From an uncultured Clostridia bacterium (GTDB taxonomy: Bacteria > Bacillota_A > Clostridia > Oscillospirales > Acutalibacteraceae): 7,639 nt of DNA. The notes beneath the pieces were generated by a model. The model was given only the letters and a program-made list of their open reading frames with translations, was not told where the DNA came from and did no database searches. A program made the position numbers and the translations under genes. Below, one piece after another: positions 1-6,517 of the stretch. Position 1 is the first letter of the stretch. Each line of letters opens with the position of its first letter. Where the stretch lies: the NCBI GenBank assembly GCA_937891215.1, contig CALAEU010000266.1:1-7639 (forward strand). Reading direction: 5' to 3'.

Positions 1-740
1 CAAAGTATGAAAAAGGCACAGACTATAATATGGCAGCTTTCGGTAAAAAGCATGATGGCACAGAGGGTGCTGTAAAAGAATGGAACGAACAAGCTGATGC
101 ATTTATGGCTACTGCAAAGGGTAAAACTCTTTCAGAAGTTAAAGCATTTATGGCAGAAGATGGTTATGCTCAGGGTGACCTTGCAACAGCAGGTTGCACA
201 ATTAATGTTGCTGATTTCGTTTCAGCTCTTGAAAAAGCAGTTAATTCTGCAGTAGATTCAAAAGCTGTAGCTGAAAATAAACTTGCAGTTGCACTTGTAT
301 CAGATGCAGAACATTCAAGCAAAGATGCTACAGAAGATGCAGCAGGTCTTTCACAGGTTGACACAACAATTTCTGCAGTTGTTACAGATGCAGAAGGTAA
401 AGTTGTAGTTGCTAAAACAGACTGTGTACAAGGTAAAATGCCGTTTGATGTTGCTGGTAAATCAACTCTTGATGCAACAGCAGAAGTTAAAACAAAACTT
501 GAACTTGGTGCAGATTACGGTATGGCTGCATACGGCAAAAAACACGATGGTTCAGAAGGTGCTGTAAAAGAATGGAACGAACAAGCTGCTGCATTTGATG
601 CTGCTCTTGTTGGTAAAACTGCAACGGAATTTGCAGGTTTTGCTGGTGAAGATGGTTATGCTACAGGTGACCTTGCAACAGCAGGTTGCACAATGGCTAT
701 CAGTGATATGATTGCTGCTGCAACAGCTGCTACAAAATAA
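1..740 (+). CDS. Secreted-type tandem-repeat protein, 3' part (5'-truncated by the window)
   Basis: The frame is open to the left edge: the codons before the first ATG (position 30) read KYEKGTDYN, matching the equivalent place in the second repeat (KLELGADYG). The ATG is therefore internal and the true start lies outside the window. The visible part holds the end of one repeat and one complete repeat, with a period of 164 residues (492 nt). Each copy carries an LG/KG-x-DY-x-MAA-(Y/F)-GKKHDG stretch, then EGAVKEWNEQA, an EDGYA turn, and GDLATAGCT with a cysteine. The complete copy adds a GKVVVAKTDCVQGKMPFD segment with another cysteine. It is very Ala/Thr/Asp-rich with no membrane segment. 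I recognise this repeat style from exported Clostridia proteins but know no established function. The apbE next door suggests, by context only, an extracytoplasmic redox role; no SGAT-type FMN-attachment motif is seen here. It ends in TAA before a strong terminator. Confidence 0.8.
   Translation, partial: KYEKGTDYNMAAFGKKHDGTEGAVKEWNEQADAFMATAKGKTLSEVKAFMAEDGYAQGDLATAGCTINVADFVSALEKAVNSAVDSKAVAENKLAVALVSDAEHSSKDATEDAAGLSQVDTTISAVVTDAEGKVVVAKTDCVQGKMPFDVAGKSTLDATAEVKTKLELGADYGMAAYGKKHDGSEGAVKEWNEQAAAFDAALVGKTATEFAGFAGEDGYATGDLATAGCTMAISDMIAAATAATK
24..203 (+). repeat. Direct repeat copy 1 (coding)
   Basis: This segment aligns without gaps to 516-695 at an offset of exactly 492 nt. Identical DNA runs include 66-96 (31 bp) and 174-202 (29 bp), with silent positions conserved. 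This points to recent duplication or gene conversion of the protein repeat. Confidence 0.85.
516..695 (+). repeat. Direct repeat copy 2 (coding)
   Basis: This is the partner of 24-203. Identical runs are 558-588 and 666-694. The middle of the unit (about 590-645) has diverged more, so the conserved ends are either under stronger constraint or were recently homogenised. Confidence 0.85.
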
Positions 741-760
741 GTTTTAAACAACTAAATTCA

Positions 761-794
761 GGGATGTTGTTTCTTGCAACATCCCTTGTTTTTT
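761..794 (+). terminator. Intrinsic terminator after the repeat-protein gene
   Basis: A perfect 9-bp stem (GGGATGTTG at 761-769 with CAACATCCC at 777-785) and a 7-nt loop are followed by TTGTTTTTT (786-794). This is a textbook Rho-independent terminator, 20 nt after the stop codon. Its U-tract ends only 4 nt before the apbE start codon, leaving no room for a promoter between them. Confidence 0.9.
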
Positions 795-798
795 AAAA

Positions 799-1878
799 AT
801 GAAGAGAAAATCGATTTCAATATTTTTAATTTTAGTGTTACTTGCTTCACAGATTTCTTTGTTTTCATCTTGCAACACGAAAAATAAAAAGCAGAAATTT
901 TCAGAATACTATTTTGATTATTTTGATACTGTTACAACAATTACTGGTTACACTGAAACAGAAGAAGAATTTAAAAGTATTTGTGAAGAAATAAAAACAG
1001 AATTAGATGAATATCACAAACTTTACAATATTTATTCGAGATATGACAGAGTTAATAATATTTGTGTTATAAATGACTTAACTGATGGAAAACATAATGT
1101 TGTAGAGGTTGATGAAAAAGTAATAGACTTGTTGCTTTACTCAAAAGAAATGTATGCGCTTACAAATGGCAAAATTAATGTTGCTATGGGTAGTGTGCTT
1201 TCTGTGTGGCATAAATATCGCGAAATAGGTCTTTCTGACCCTTCAAATGCAGAGTTACCACCAGTAAATGTATTAGAAGAAGCAAAAAAACATACAGATT
1301 TCAGTAAAGTAGAAATTGATGAAGAAAATAATACTGTCTTTCTTTCTGACCCCCAGATGACTCTTGATGTTGGTGCAATAGCAAAGGGTTACGCGGTAGA
1401 AAGAATTGCGGAATATTTAATAAACAAAGGTGTTACAGATTTTCTTCTTAATGTAGGTGGGAATGTCCGTACTATCGGTATGGGTAAAGACAACGAACCG
1501 TGGAAGGTTGGTATTGAAAATCCTAATACTGAAAAACAAGAAGAAATCCCACACATTGAATATCTTAAAATATCAGATATGTCCCTTGTTACAAGTGGAT
1601 GTTATCAACGCTTTTACGAAGTTGATGGTAAAAATTATCATCATATTATTGACCCTGTAACTTTATATCCTGGCGAAAAGTATTTATCAGTTTCTGTTCT
1701 GACTAATGATTCAGGACTCGGTGATGCTCTTTCAACATCTCTTTTCCTGATGAATATTGAAGAGGGGAAAAAGTTAGCGGATTCTCTTGAGAATGTCGAA
1801 GTTATGTGGGTTAAGACAAACGGCGAACAAATTTATACAGATGGATTTAAAAATTATACTTTCGAGTATAAAAAATAA
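799..1878 (+). CDS. apbE: FAD:protein FMN transferase (ApbE family lipoprotein)
   Basis: ApbE enzymes use FAD and Mg2+ to attach FMN covalently to Thr/Ser of exported redox proteins (RnfG/RnfD, NqrB/C, FMN_bind-domain proteins). The 359-aa length is normal for the family. Residues 1-24 are a lipoprotein signal peptide (MKRK, hydrophobic core, FSSC lipobox with Cys25), placing the enzyme on the outer face of the membrane. Family motifs in order: FDTVTTITGY (42-51), YSRYDR (79-84), GKINVAMGSVLSVWH (124-138), LDVGAIAKGYA (189-199), LNVGGNVRTIG (217-227), TSG (265-267), HHIIDP (281-286) and GDALST (308-313). Asp309 and Thr313 fit the Mg2+ ligands. After HHIIDP the usual TG is TL, a mild deviation. 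The ATG follows the upstream terminator with no Shine-Dalgarno, so expression probably depends on read-through or is weak. The 31-nt gap to the next gene suggests co-transcription downstream. Confidence 0.95.
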   Translation: MKRKSISIFLILVLLASQISLFSSCNTKNKKQKFSEYYFDYFDTVTTITGYTETEEEFKSICEEIKTELDEYHKLYNIYSRYDRVNNICVINDLTDGKHNVVEVDEKVIDLLLYSKEMYALTNGKINVAMGSVLSVWHKYREIGLSDPSNAELPPVNVLEEAKKHTDFSKVEIDEENNTVFLSDPQMTLDVGAIAKGYAVERIAEYLINKGVTDFLLNVGGNVRTIGMGKDNEPWKVGIENPNTEKQEEIPHIEYLKISDMSLVTSGCYQRFYEVDGKNYHHIIDPVTLYPGEKYLSVSVLTNDSGLGDALSTSLFLMNIEEGKKLADSLENVEVMWVKTNGEQIYTDGFKNYTFEYKK

Positions 1879-1909
1879 ATTTTTGAATTAAAACAAAGGA
1901 GTTTTTTTA

Positions 1910-2485
1910 ATGAACAAAAAAATTATTATGTCAATCATTGCAATAGTTTTAGTTGTTGCAATCGGTGCTATTGCTGTTGGTTGCAATAAAGGTGCACCAA
2001 AAATTGAAGTTGCAGATTCTGCAGATGTAATCAATAAGGTTCTTGACACTTATACAGAAGATAAGAAATTTGCTTCAATGGGTGGCGATATGGAAACACC
2101 AGTTGATGGAAAAGCAGGTTTAATGAATCTTTCTGATACAGAAACAATAAACTATATGCTTCATACAAATGACGAATTAGTTGCGCAGACTGATGAAATT
2201 GCGTCTTTCGTACACGCTATGAACGCTAATACATTTACAAGTGGTTCATTTAAATTAAAAGATGCCGCTACTGCAGACACTTTCTGTACTTCTCTTAAAG
2301 ATAGCGTTTTAGCAACACAATGGATGTGTGGTTTCCCTGAAAAAATCGTTGTTTTTAATGTAAATGGTGGCGATTATGTAGTTTACGCAATTGGTAATGG
2401 TGAAGCAATAGATTACTTCAAAACACAACTCACAACTGTAATGGGTGAAAGTGCGGTTCTCGTTACAGAAGAAGCGGTTGCATAA
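1910..2485 (+). CDS. Small lipoprotein of unknown function (possibly DUF4358-like)
   Basis: This is a 191-aa protein with an exported N-terminus: MNKK, a hydrophobic stretch at 5-24, and an AVGC lipobox with Cys25. The Ala at -3 is less usual than Leu. The start is supported by AAAGGAG (1895-1901), 8 nt before the ATG. The mature part is one soluble domain. The segment around 89-105 (ELVAQTDEIASFVHAMN) and the later FCTSLKDS and EKIVVFNVNGGDYVVYAIGN stretches resemble the DUF4358 pattern (a 'DEIA' motif, then an amphipathic region, then a beta-strand pair), as I recall it. DUF4358 lipoproteins occur beside MBOAT/DHHW genes in Clostridia, which fits the next two genes. Two further cysteines (126 and 140) could pair. 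The role is unknown; it may be an accessory of the surface-acylation module. The family assignment is tentative, but the lipoprotein call is firmer. Confidence 0.75.
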   Translation: MNKKIIMSIIAIVLVVAIGAIAVGCNKGAPKIEVADSADVINKVLDTYTEDKKFASMGGDMETPVDGKAGLMNLSDTETINYMLHTNDELVAQTDEIASFVHAMNANTFTSGSFKLKDAATADTFCTSLKDSVLATQWMCGFPEKIVVFNVNGGDYVVYAIGNGEAIDYFKTQLTTVMGESAVLVTEEAVA

Positions 2486-2529
2486 CATTTTTTATTAATT
2501 TAAAATACACTTTGGATAGGGGTTGAAAA

Positions 2530-3930
2530 ATGCTTTTTTCGAGCATACCGTTTTTATATTACTTTCTGCCAAGTGTACTGATACTTTATTTTCTTGTCCC
2601 CAAAAAACTTAAAAATGTTGTATTGCTCTTAAGCAGTTTAGTTTTTTACGGTTGGGGAGAGCCTAAATATTTAATTTTAATGGTAGCCTCAATTATAATC
2701 GGTTATGTATCCGGTTTATTAATTGAGGCTACAAATGAAAAATCTAAAAAACGAGCATTTATGATTATAAATGTTGCTATAAATATATGTTTTTTAGGGT
2801 TCTTCAAGTATTCTAATTTCTTTATAGATAATTTCAATGCAGTTACAGGTCTTTCGTTTAAATTATTAAATATAGCACTTCCAATAGGTATCAGTTTTTA
2901 CACTTTCCAGATTTTAAGCTATACAGTAGATGTTTATCGTGGTACTGTAAAAGCACAGAAAAATTTAATAAATCTTGCAACTTATATTACAATGTTTCCA
3001 CAACTTATAGCAGGACCTATTGTAAGGTATGTTGATGTTGTTAATTTTTTAGATAGCAGAAAACTGACGTTTGAGAAAACCAGTACAGGACTCAGAAGAT
3101 TTATAATAGGTCTTTCTAAAAAAGTACTTATTGCAAATGCTTTGGGCGAGTTTTGTGCTACATTTAAAGCCTCAGATGACAAATCGTTGTTATTTTACTG
3201 GGTTTATGCTATAAGTTTCTGTTTGCAAGTTTACTTTGATTTTTCAGGATATTCTGATATGGCAATAGGTCTTGGTAAAAGTTTAGGTTTTGAATTTATG
3301 GAAAACTTCAATTATCCATTCATTTCAAAAAGCATTGGGGAATTTTGGAGAAGATGGCATATTTCTCTCGGTAGTTGGTTCAGAGATTATGTTTATATTC
3401 CACTCGGTGGTAACAGAGTAAAAAAATCAAGATGGGTATTTAATATTCTTGTTGTTTGGTTTTTGACTGGTTTCTGGCACGGTGCAGCGTGGAATTTTAT
3501 TGTATGGGGATTATACTTTGTAATTTTCCTTGTATTAGAAAAAACACGGATAGGAAAACACCTGACAGAAATAAAAGTTCTGAATCATATTTATACACTT
3601 TTCTTCATAATAATAAGTTTTGTTATATTTGACGCAGTAAATATGGGCGAAGCATTTTCGTATATAAAAGCAATGCTCGGACTTTCATCAGTTCCACTAA
3701 TATCAACTGAATTTATATATTACCTTAAAGAGTATATAGTTGTTATTGTTATAGGCTTAATTGGTGCTACTCCGCTTGTTAAAAGAGTTGTTACAAGATT
3801 AACAGAAACAAAAATAATAAAAGTTACAGTTGGAATTTTTGAACCAATTGTTCTTATTGCCTTACTTGTGTTGGTTACTGCATATTTAGTAGATGGTTCA
3901 TTTAATCCATTCTTATATTTCAGATTTTAG
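2530..3930 (+). CDS. MBOAT family O-acyltransferase (AlgI/DltB-like)
   Basis: This 466-aa polytopic membrane protein is full length for the AlgI/DltB/PatA-type group, which passes acyl groups (usually acetyl) across the membrane to extracellular polysaccharide or teichoic-type polymers. Diagnostic stretches: SSLVFYGWGEPKY (35-47), ALPIGISFYTFQ (116-127), MFPQLIAGPIVRY (155-167), YFDFSGYSDMAIGLG (235-249), NYPFISKSIGEFWRRWHISL (261-280) and LTGFWHGAAWNF (312-323). His277 (RRWHISL) and the presumed catalytic His317 (FWHGA) are both present, so the enzyme should be active. The ribosome binding site is AGGGG (2518-2522), 7 nt from the ATG. The gene lies 44 nt after the lipoprotein gene with no terminator between, and its TAG stop is embedded in the ribosome binding site of the DHHW gene, so the pair is tightly coupled. 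The acyl acceptor polymer is not identifiable from this window. Confidence 0.95.
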   Translation: MLFSSIPFLYYFLPSVLILYFLVPKKLKNVVLLLSSLVFYGWGEPKYLILMVASIIIGYVSGLLIEATNEKSKKRAFMIINVAINICFLGFFKYSNFFIDNFNAVTGLSFKLLNIALPIGISFYTFQILSYTVDVYRGTVKAQKNLINLATYITMFPQLIAGPIVRYVDVVNFLDSRKLTFEKTSTGLRRFIIGLSKKVLIANALGEFCATFKASDDKSLLFYWVYAISFCLQVYFDFSGYSDMAIGLGKSLGFEFMENFNYPFISKSIGEFWRRWHISLGSWFRDYVYIPLGGNRVKKSRWVFNILVVWFLTGFWHGAAWNFIVWGLYFVIFLVLEKTRIGKHLTEIKVLNHIYTLFFIIISFVIFDAVNMGEAFSYIKAMLGLSSVPLISTEFIYYLKEYIVVIVIGLIGATPLVKRVVTRLTETKIIKVTVGIFEPIVLIALLVLVTAYLVDGSFNPFLYFRF

Positions 3931-3936
3931 GAGGTG
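3929..3936 (+). promoter_or_regulatory. Ribosome binding site overlapping the MBOAT stop codon
   Basis: AGGAGGTG starts inside the TAG stop (3928-3930) of the MBOAT gene and lies about 8 nt before the ATG at 3943. This perfect site selects ATG 3943 over an in-frame GTG at 3934, which is itself part of the Shine-Dalgarno. The overlap suggests translational coupling of the two genes. Confidence 0.85.
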
Positions 3937-3942
3937 CTTATA

Positions 3943-5046
3943 ATGAAAAAAATTAAAAATATTGTTGTTACTGTTATTTTATCATCTTTCATTTTAGCAC
4001 TGTCTGTTTTTGCGTGGGTTAAACCAATTGATGAGTTTTCGTTAGCCGAAAGAAGACCATTAGCAAAATTCCCTGAACTTTCTTTTAATACGCTTGTATC
4101 AGGTGCTTTTATGAAAAATTTTGAGAATTATACTCTTGATCAGTTTCCATTAAGAGAATTTTTCAGAACCGTTAAAGCACAGAGTGAAATAGGTATTTTT
4201 AATAAAAAATCCAATAACGGTATTATACAAAAAGATGGATATATAACAAAAATTGAATATCCGTTAAATGAAAATTCTTTGGATAACGCAGCTGAAAAGT
4301 TTAGTAATGTTTATGAGAAGTATTTAAAAGATACAGATGTAAAATTGTATTTTTCAATTATTCCTGATAAAAACTATTATTTAATTGGAAACGATAAAAA
4401 TTATCTTTCGCTTGATTATGAGGGATTAGTGATCGATATAACAGAAAAAACAAGTTATATGAAATATATCGATATATTCTCAGAACTCTCAATTGACAGT
4501 TACTATAAAACAGATAGTCACTGGACTCAGGAAAAAATTCTGCCTGTTGCAAAAAAGTTAGCAGATGAGATGGGTGTGGAGTTGGAAGCAAAGTATGAAG
4601 AGATTTCGCCTGATAAATCTGTTTATGGGGTGTATTATGGTCAATATGCTATAAAGAATATAGCGCCTGATTCATTAATTGCTTTGAAGAATGAATTAAC
4701 TTATAATGCAAAAGTAACTGACCTGCAGAATAATCGAACAATTCCAGTGTACGATTTTTCAAAAGCAGATGGCAGAGATTTTTATGAAACATTTTTAGGT
4801 GGTCCACTTTCTTTAATTACTATTGAGAACGAAAATGCTACAACAAATAAAGAACTTGTAATGTTCCGAGATTCATTTGGTAGCAGTCTTGCACCACTTT
4901 TTATTGAAGGATATAAAAAGATAACCCTTATTGATATACGTTATATTCATCCTAATATGCTATCGCAATTTATTGAGTTCAATAATCAGGATGTGTTATT
5001 TATTTACAGTACATCGGTTTTAAATAATAGCGAGACACTTAAATAA
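3943..5046 (+). CDS. DHHW family / AlgX-like SGNH-type protein, partner of the MBOAT acyltransferase
   Basis: This 367-aa protein has an N-terminal membrane anchor or signal (residues 1-25: MKKIKN, then a hydrophobic core) and an extracytoplasmic domain. The family opening is clear: EFSLAERRPLAKFPELS (31-47), then ENYTLDQFPLREFFR (61-75). YKTDSHWTQ carries the DHHW signature as DSHW (Asp191, His193), and MFRDSFGSS near residues 307-315 carries the presumed nucleophile Ser311, followed by the usual hydrophobic strand and IDIRY. AlgX/AlgJ proteins use such an Asp-His...Ser arrangement to handle acetyl groups on exopolysaccharide after an MBOAT protein delivers them. By analogy this protein would complete acyl transfer to a surface glycan, though activity is inferred. 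The motif variant DSHW (Ser for His) still retains the Asp and the second His. The gene is last in the operon; its TAA begins the bidirectional terminator. Confidence 0.88.
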   Translation: MKKIKNIVVTVILSSFILALSVFAWVKPIDEFSLAERRPLAKFPELSFNTLVSGAFMKNFENYTLDQFPLREFFRTVKAQSEIGIFNKKSNNGIIQKDGYITKIEYPLNENSLDNAAEKFSNVYEKYLKDTDVKLYFSIIPDKNYYLIGNDKNYLSLDYEGLVIDITEKTSYMKYIDIFSELSIDSYYKTDSHWTQEKILPVAKKLADEMGVELEAKYEEISPDKSVYGVYYGQYAIKNIAPDSLIALKNELTYNAKVTDLQNNRTIPVYDFSKADGRDFYETFLGGPLSLITIENENATTNKELVMFRDSFGSSLAPLFIEGYKKITLIDIRYIHPNMLSQFIEFNNQDVLFIYSTSVLNNSETLK

Positions 5047-5092
5047 AAGTTCATCCCAGACAAATTTTTAAATTTGTCTGGGATGAACTTTT
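5045..5092. terminator. Bidirectional terminator, 48-bp near-perfect palindrome
   Basis: Bases 5045-5067 are the exact reverse complement of 5070-5092, with only TT in the middle: 23 paired bases, a GC-containing core (GTTCATCCCAGAC) and an AT-rich tip and base. On the plus strand the right arm ends in TTTT and runs into GTTTATT. On the minus strand the arm likewise ends in CTTTT and continues ATTTAAG. It therefore serves both the DHHW gene and the convergent minus-strand gene, occupying essentially the whole gap between their stop codons. Confidence 0.92.
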
Positions 5093-5094
5093 GT

Positions 5095-6318
5095 TTATTG
5101 TAAATCACTGTCAGATGGATTTTCTAATGAAATTTTACCTTCATTAAGTAATTCTTCTTCTTTCTTTTTTGAACGTTTTTTTAAATAAATTATAAGTACT
5201 ACAACTGCAACAATTATAATAACTATTACTACGATTTTAATTGTAGAATCTGAATCTTTTTGTTCTTCTTCACCGACAACTATTGTTGTAGGTCCATCAG
5301 CACTACCAATAACACCTATTGAAGAATTATTTTGTTTATCAGGATTCTGACTCTGATTAGTGACAGGTAAATTCTGCTCGGATGAACCGCCACCGAAAAC
5401 AGTAGTTTCATTATCAACTACAATACAGAATGTAACACCAGTTTTGTCTGTAAAATTCTTGAGTGAAGTGTTTACTGTATCTTCGGTAAATTCACAGTTA
5501 GAGTAGTTGTAAACTTTTGACTCTGCAACAGTGCTTCTGTCGCTTTCTGCTTTATAAGATGAGTCTAACTCAAGACCGGTAACTTTATCAGTCATTTTAT
5601 CAACAACCTGTGCAAGATTGCCACCTAACGAATAACCATGATAATCGCTGATAGAATCAGACATAGCCTTACCGAGTTCTGTTTGCTCGTTACCAAACAT
5701 ATCTGTAATCTGATAGTTGAGATTATCACCAACCCACGCAATTGTGTAGTAACCATCATTTGCATCAGTTGTTAAGAATACAACTAAAATGTTATCTTCG
5801 TAACAAGTTGTTTTGCCGAAAATTTCTTTGTATTTATTGTTGGTGTATTCCTGGAATAATGATTCGGAGTATTCGCCATCATCATAATATTCATCTTCAT
5901 TATATGTATCTTCAATTTGGAAATCGCTTACCCAGTCTTTAACATCATTTGAGTTAATACCAACTACAAATTTAAAGAAAGCAAAAATAATTGCTACAAC
6001 AATAATGAAAGCTAAAATGGTAGATAAAATTCCACCACCACCGCGATGATGGTGATAACCTCCACCGCCATAATATCCACGACTATGATGTCTTGGTGGA
6101 GGAGGGGGATGATGTCCACCATGGAAACCGCCACCGCGATGTCCTCCGCCGAAGCCACCTCCGAATCCGCCTGAACCACGAGAACCTCCACTGAAGCCAC
6201 CGCCACTTGAACCTCTTGAACCGCCTGAAAAACCACCGCGTGAGCCTCCGCCGCCACCTGAACCGCGTGAGCCTCCGCCAAATCCGCCACCGCGAGAACC
6301 GCCACCTGGACCTGCCAT
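5095..6318 (-). CDS. Gly/Arg-rich two-TM membrane protein with possible TPM-like outer domain and ADGPT motif
   Basis: The 407-aa product starts at ATG 6318, chosen because AGAGAG (6327-6332) sits 8 nt upstream; the GTG at 6327 would have only about 3 nt spacing. Residues 1-60 are Gly/Ser/Arg/Phe low complexity with five GGSRG blocks, and 60-94 are His/Pro/Gly-rich (HHPPPPPRHH, YHHHR). TM1 is about 97-119. The region 120-359 is acidic and probably extracytoplasmic; IFGKTTCYEDNILVVFLTT and NFTDKTGVTFCIVVDN resemble TPM-type strands, a weak resemblance. SIGVIGSADGPTTIVV (333-348) precedes TM2 (about 360-378), which is followed by a Lys/Arg- and Glu-rich tail. Positive-inside logic puts both ends in the cytoplasm. 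I recall similar proteins beginning MAGPGGGSRGGGFGGGS in Clostridia, all uncharacterised. No function is assigned. The gene is a single transcription unit with promoters in the divergent region. Confidence 0.85.
   Translation of the reverse strand: MAGPGGGSRGGGFGGGSRGSGGGGGSRGGFSGGSRGSSGGGFSGGSRGSGGFGGGFGGGHRGGGFHGGHHPPPPPRHHSRGYYGGGGYHHHRGGGGILSTILAFIIVVAIIFAFFKFVVGINSNDVKDWVSDFQIEDTYNEDEYYDDGEYSESLFQEYTNNKYKEIFGKTTCYEDNILVVFLTTDANDGYYTIAWVGDNLNYQITDMFGNEQTELGKAMSDSISDYHGYSLGGNLAQVVDKMTDKVTGLELDSSYKAESDRSTVAESKVYNYSNCEFTEDTVNTSLKNFTDKTGVTFCIVVDNETTVFGGGSSEQNLPVTNQSQNPDKQNNSSIGVIGSADGPTTIVVGEEEQKDSDSTIKIVVIVIIIVAVVVLIIYLKKRSKKKEEELLNEGKISLENPSDSDLQ
6127..6312 (-). repeat. Low-complexity GGSRG / Gly-His coding repeat
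   Basis: This is the degenerate repeat DNA encoding the Gly/Arg/Ser/His-rich N-terminus. The Ser-Arg pairs recur at residues 8, 17, 26, 34 and 46 (spacing 9, 9, 8, 12). The stretch is strikingly GC-rich against its AT-rich surroundings because of the glycine codons, and is likely prone to length variation between strains. Confidence 0.75.
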
Positions 6319-6356
6319 AGAAATCACTCTCTTTCCAAAACTAATTTAATGAAATA

Positions 6357-6385
6357 AATATATCACTTTTTATTAAGTTTTTCAA
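6357..6385 (-). promoter_or_regulatory. Proximal promoter candidate for the Gly-rich protein gene
   Basis: Read on the minus strand, TTGAAA (6385-6380) and TATATT (6362-6357) are separated by 17 bp, a good housekeeping-type promoter. Transcription would begin near 6350, giving a 5' leader of about 30 nt that includes the AGAGAG ribosome binding site. Confidence 0.55.
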
Positions 6386-6398
6386 TAAAAATAGAAAA

Positions 6399-6427
6399 AT
6401 TATACATAAAACTTTAAAATAATGCAA
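6399..6427 (-). promoter_or_regulatory. Distal promoter candidate for the Gly-rich protein gene
   Basis: Read on the minus strand, TTGCAT (6427-6422) and a perfect TATAAT (6404-6399) are separated by 17 bp. The hexamers and spacing are identical to those of the divergent symporter promoter, and this is the better of the two minus-strand candidates by -10 match. Confidence 0.55.
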
Positions 6428-6454
6428 AATTCTCTAAAATTTTTAAAAATAATA

Positions 6455-6483
6455 TTGCATAATTTTTATATTGATAGTATAAT
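6455..6483 (+). promoter_or_regulatory. Promoter candidate for the symporter gene
   Basis: TTGCAT (6455-6460), a 17-bp spacer and a perfect TATAAT (6478-6483) predict a start site near 6490, just ahead of AGGAG (6505-6509) and the ATG at 6518. A 9-bp inverted repeat, TGCATAATT (6456-6464) and AATTATGCA (6481-6489), overlaps both hexamers and could be an operator. Confidence 0.7.
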
Positions 6484-6517
6484 TATGCACGTATTTTTTT
6501 TATTAGGAGTGAAAAAA

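Noticed and set aside
741..798. FMN riboswitch or other structured leader before apbE
   Set aside because: The 58-nt gap is too short for an RFN element and is accounted for by a simple terminator hairpin.
1457..1660. A 67-codon plus-strand open frame inside apbE
   Set aside because: It lies entirely within conserved ApbE motifs in another frame and has no ribosome binding site or recognisable protein features.
6012..6305. A 97-codon open frame on the minus strand rich in Ala/Val/Glu
   Set aside because: It is an alternate reading of the GC-rich glycine-repeat DNA. It has no start context of its own and no family features, whereas the other frame has TM segments and a good ribosome binding site.
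6319..6327. GTG start at 6327 for the Gly-rich protein
   Set aside because: Spacing to the purine-rich ribosome binding site is too short. ATG 6318 has 8-nt spacing and gives the MAGPGGGSRGGG start I associate with this protein type.
6422..6517. A longer N-terminus for the symporter from the ATG at 6422
   Set aside because: The added stretch contains the predicted -35/-10 promoter and the AGGAG site, and does not resemble the PutP N-terminus.
6319..6517. A small RNA or tRNA gene in the divergent intergenic region
   Set aside because: The region is AT-rich with promoter hexamers on both strands. No cloverleaf or stable GC hairpin with a T-tract is visible.
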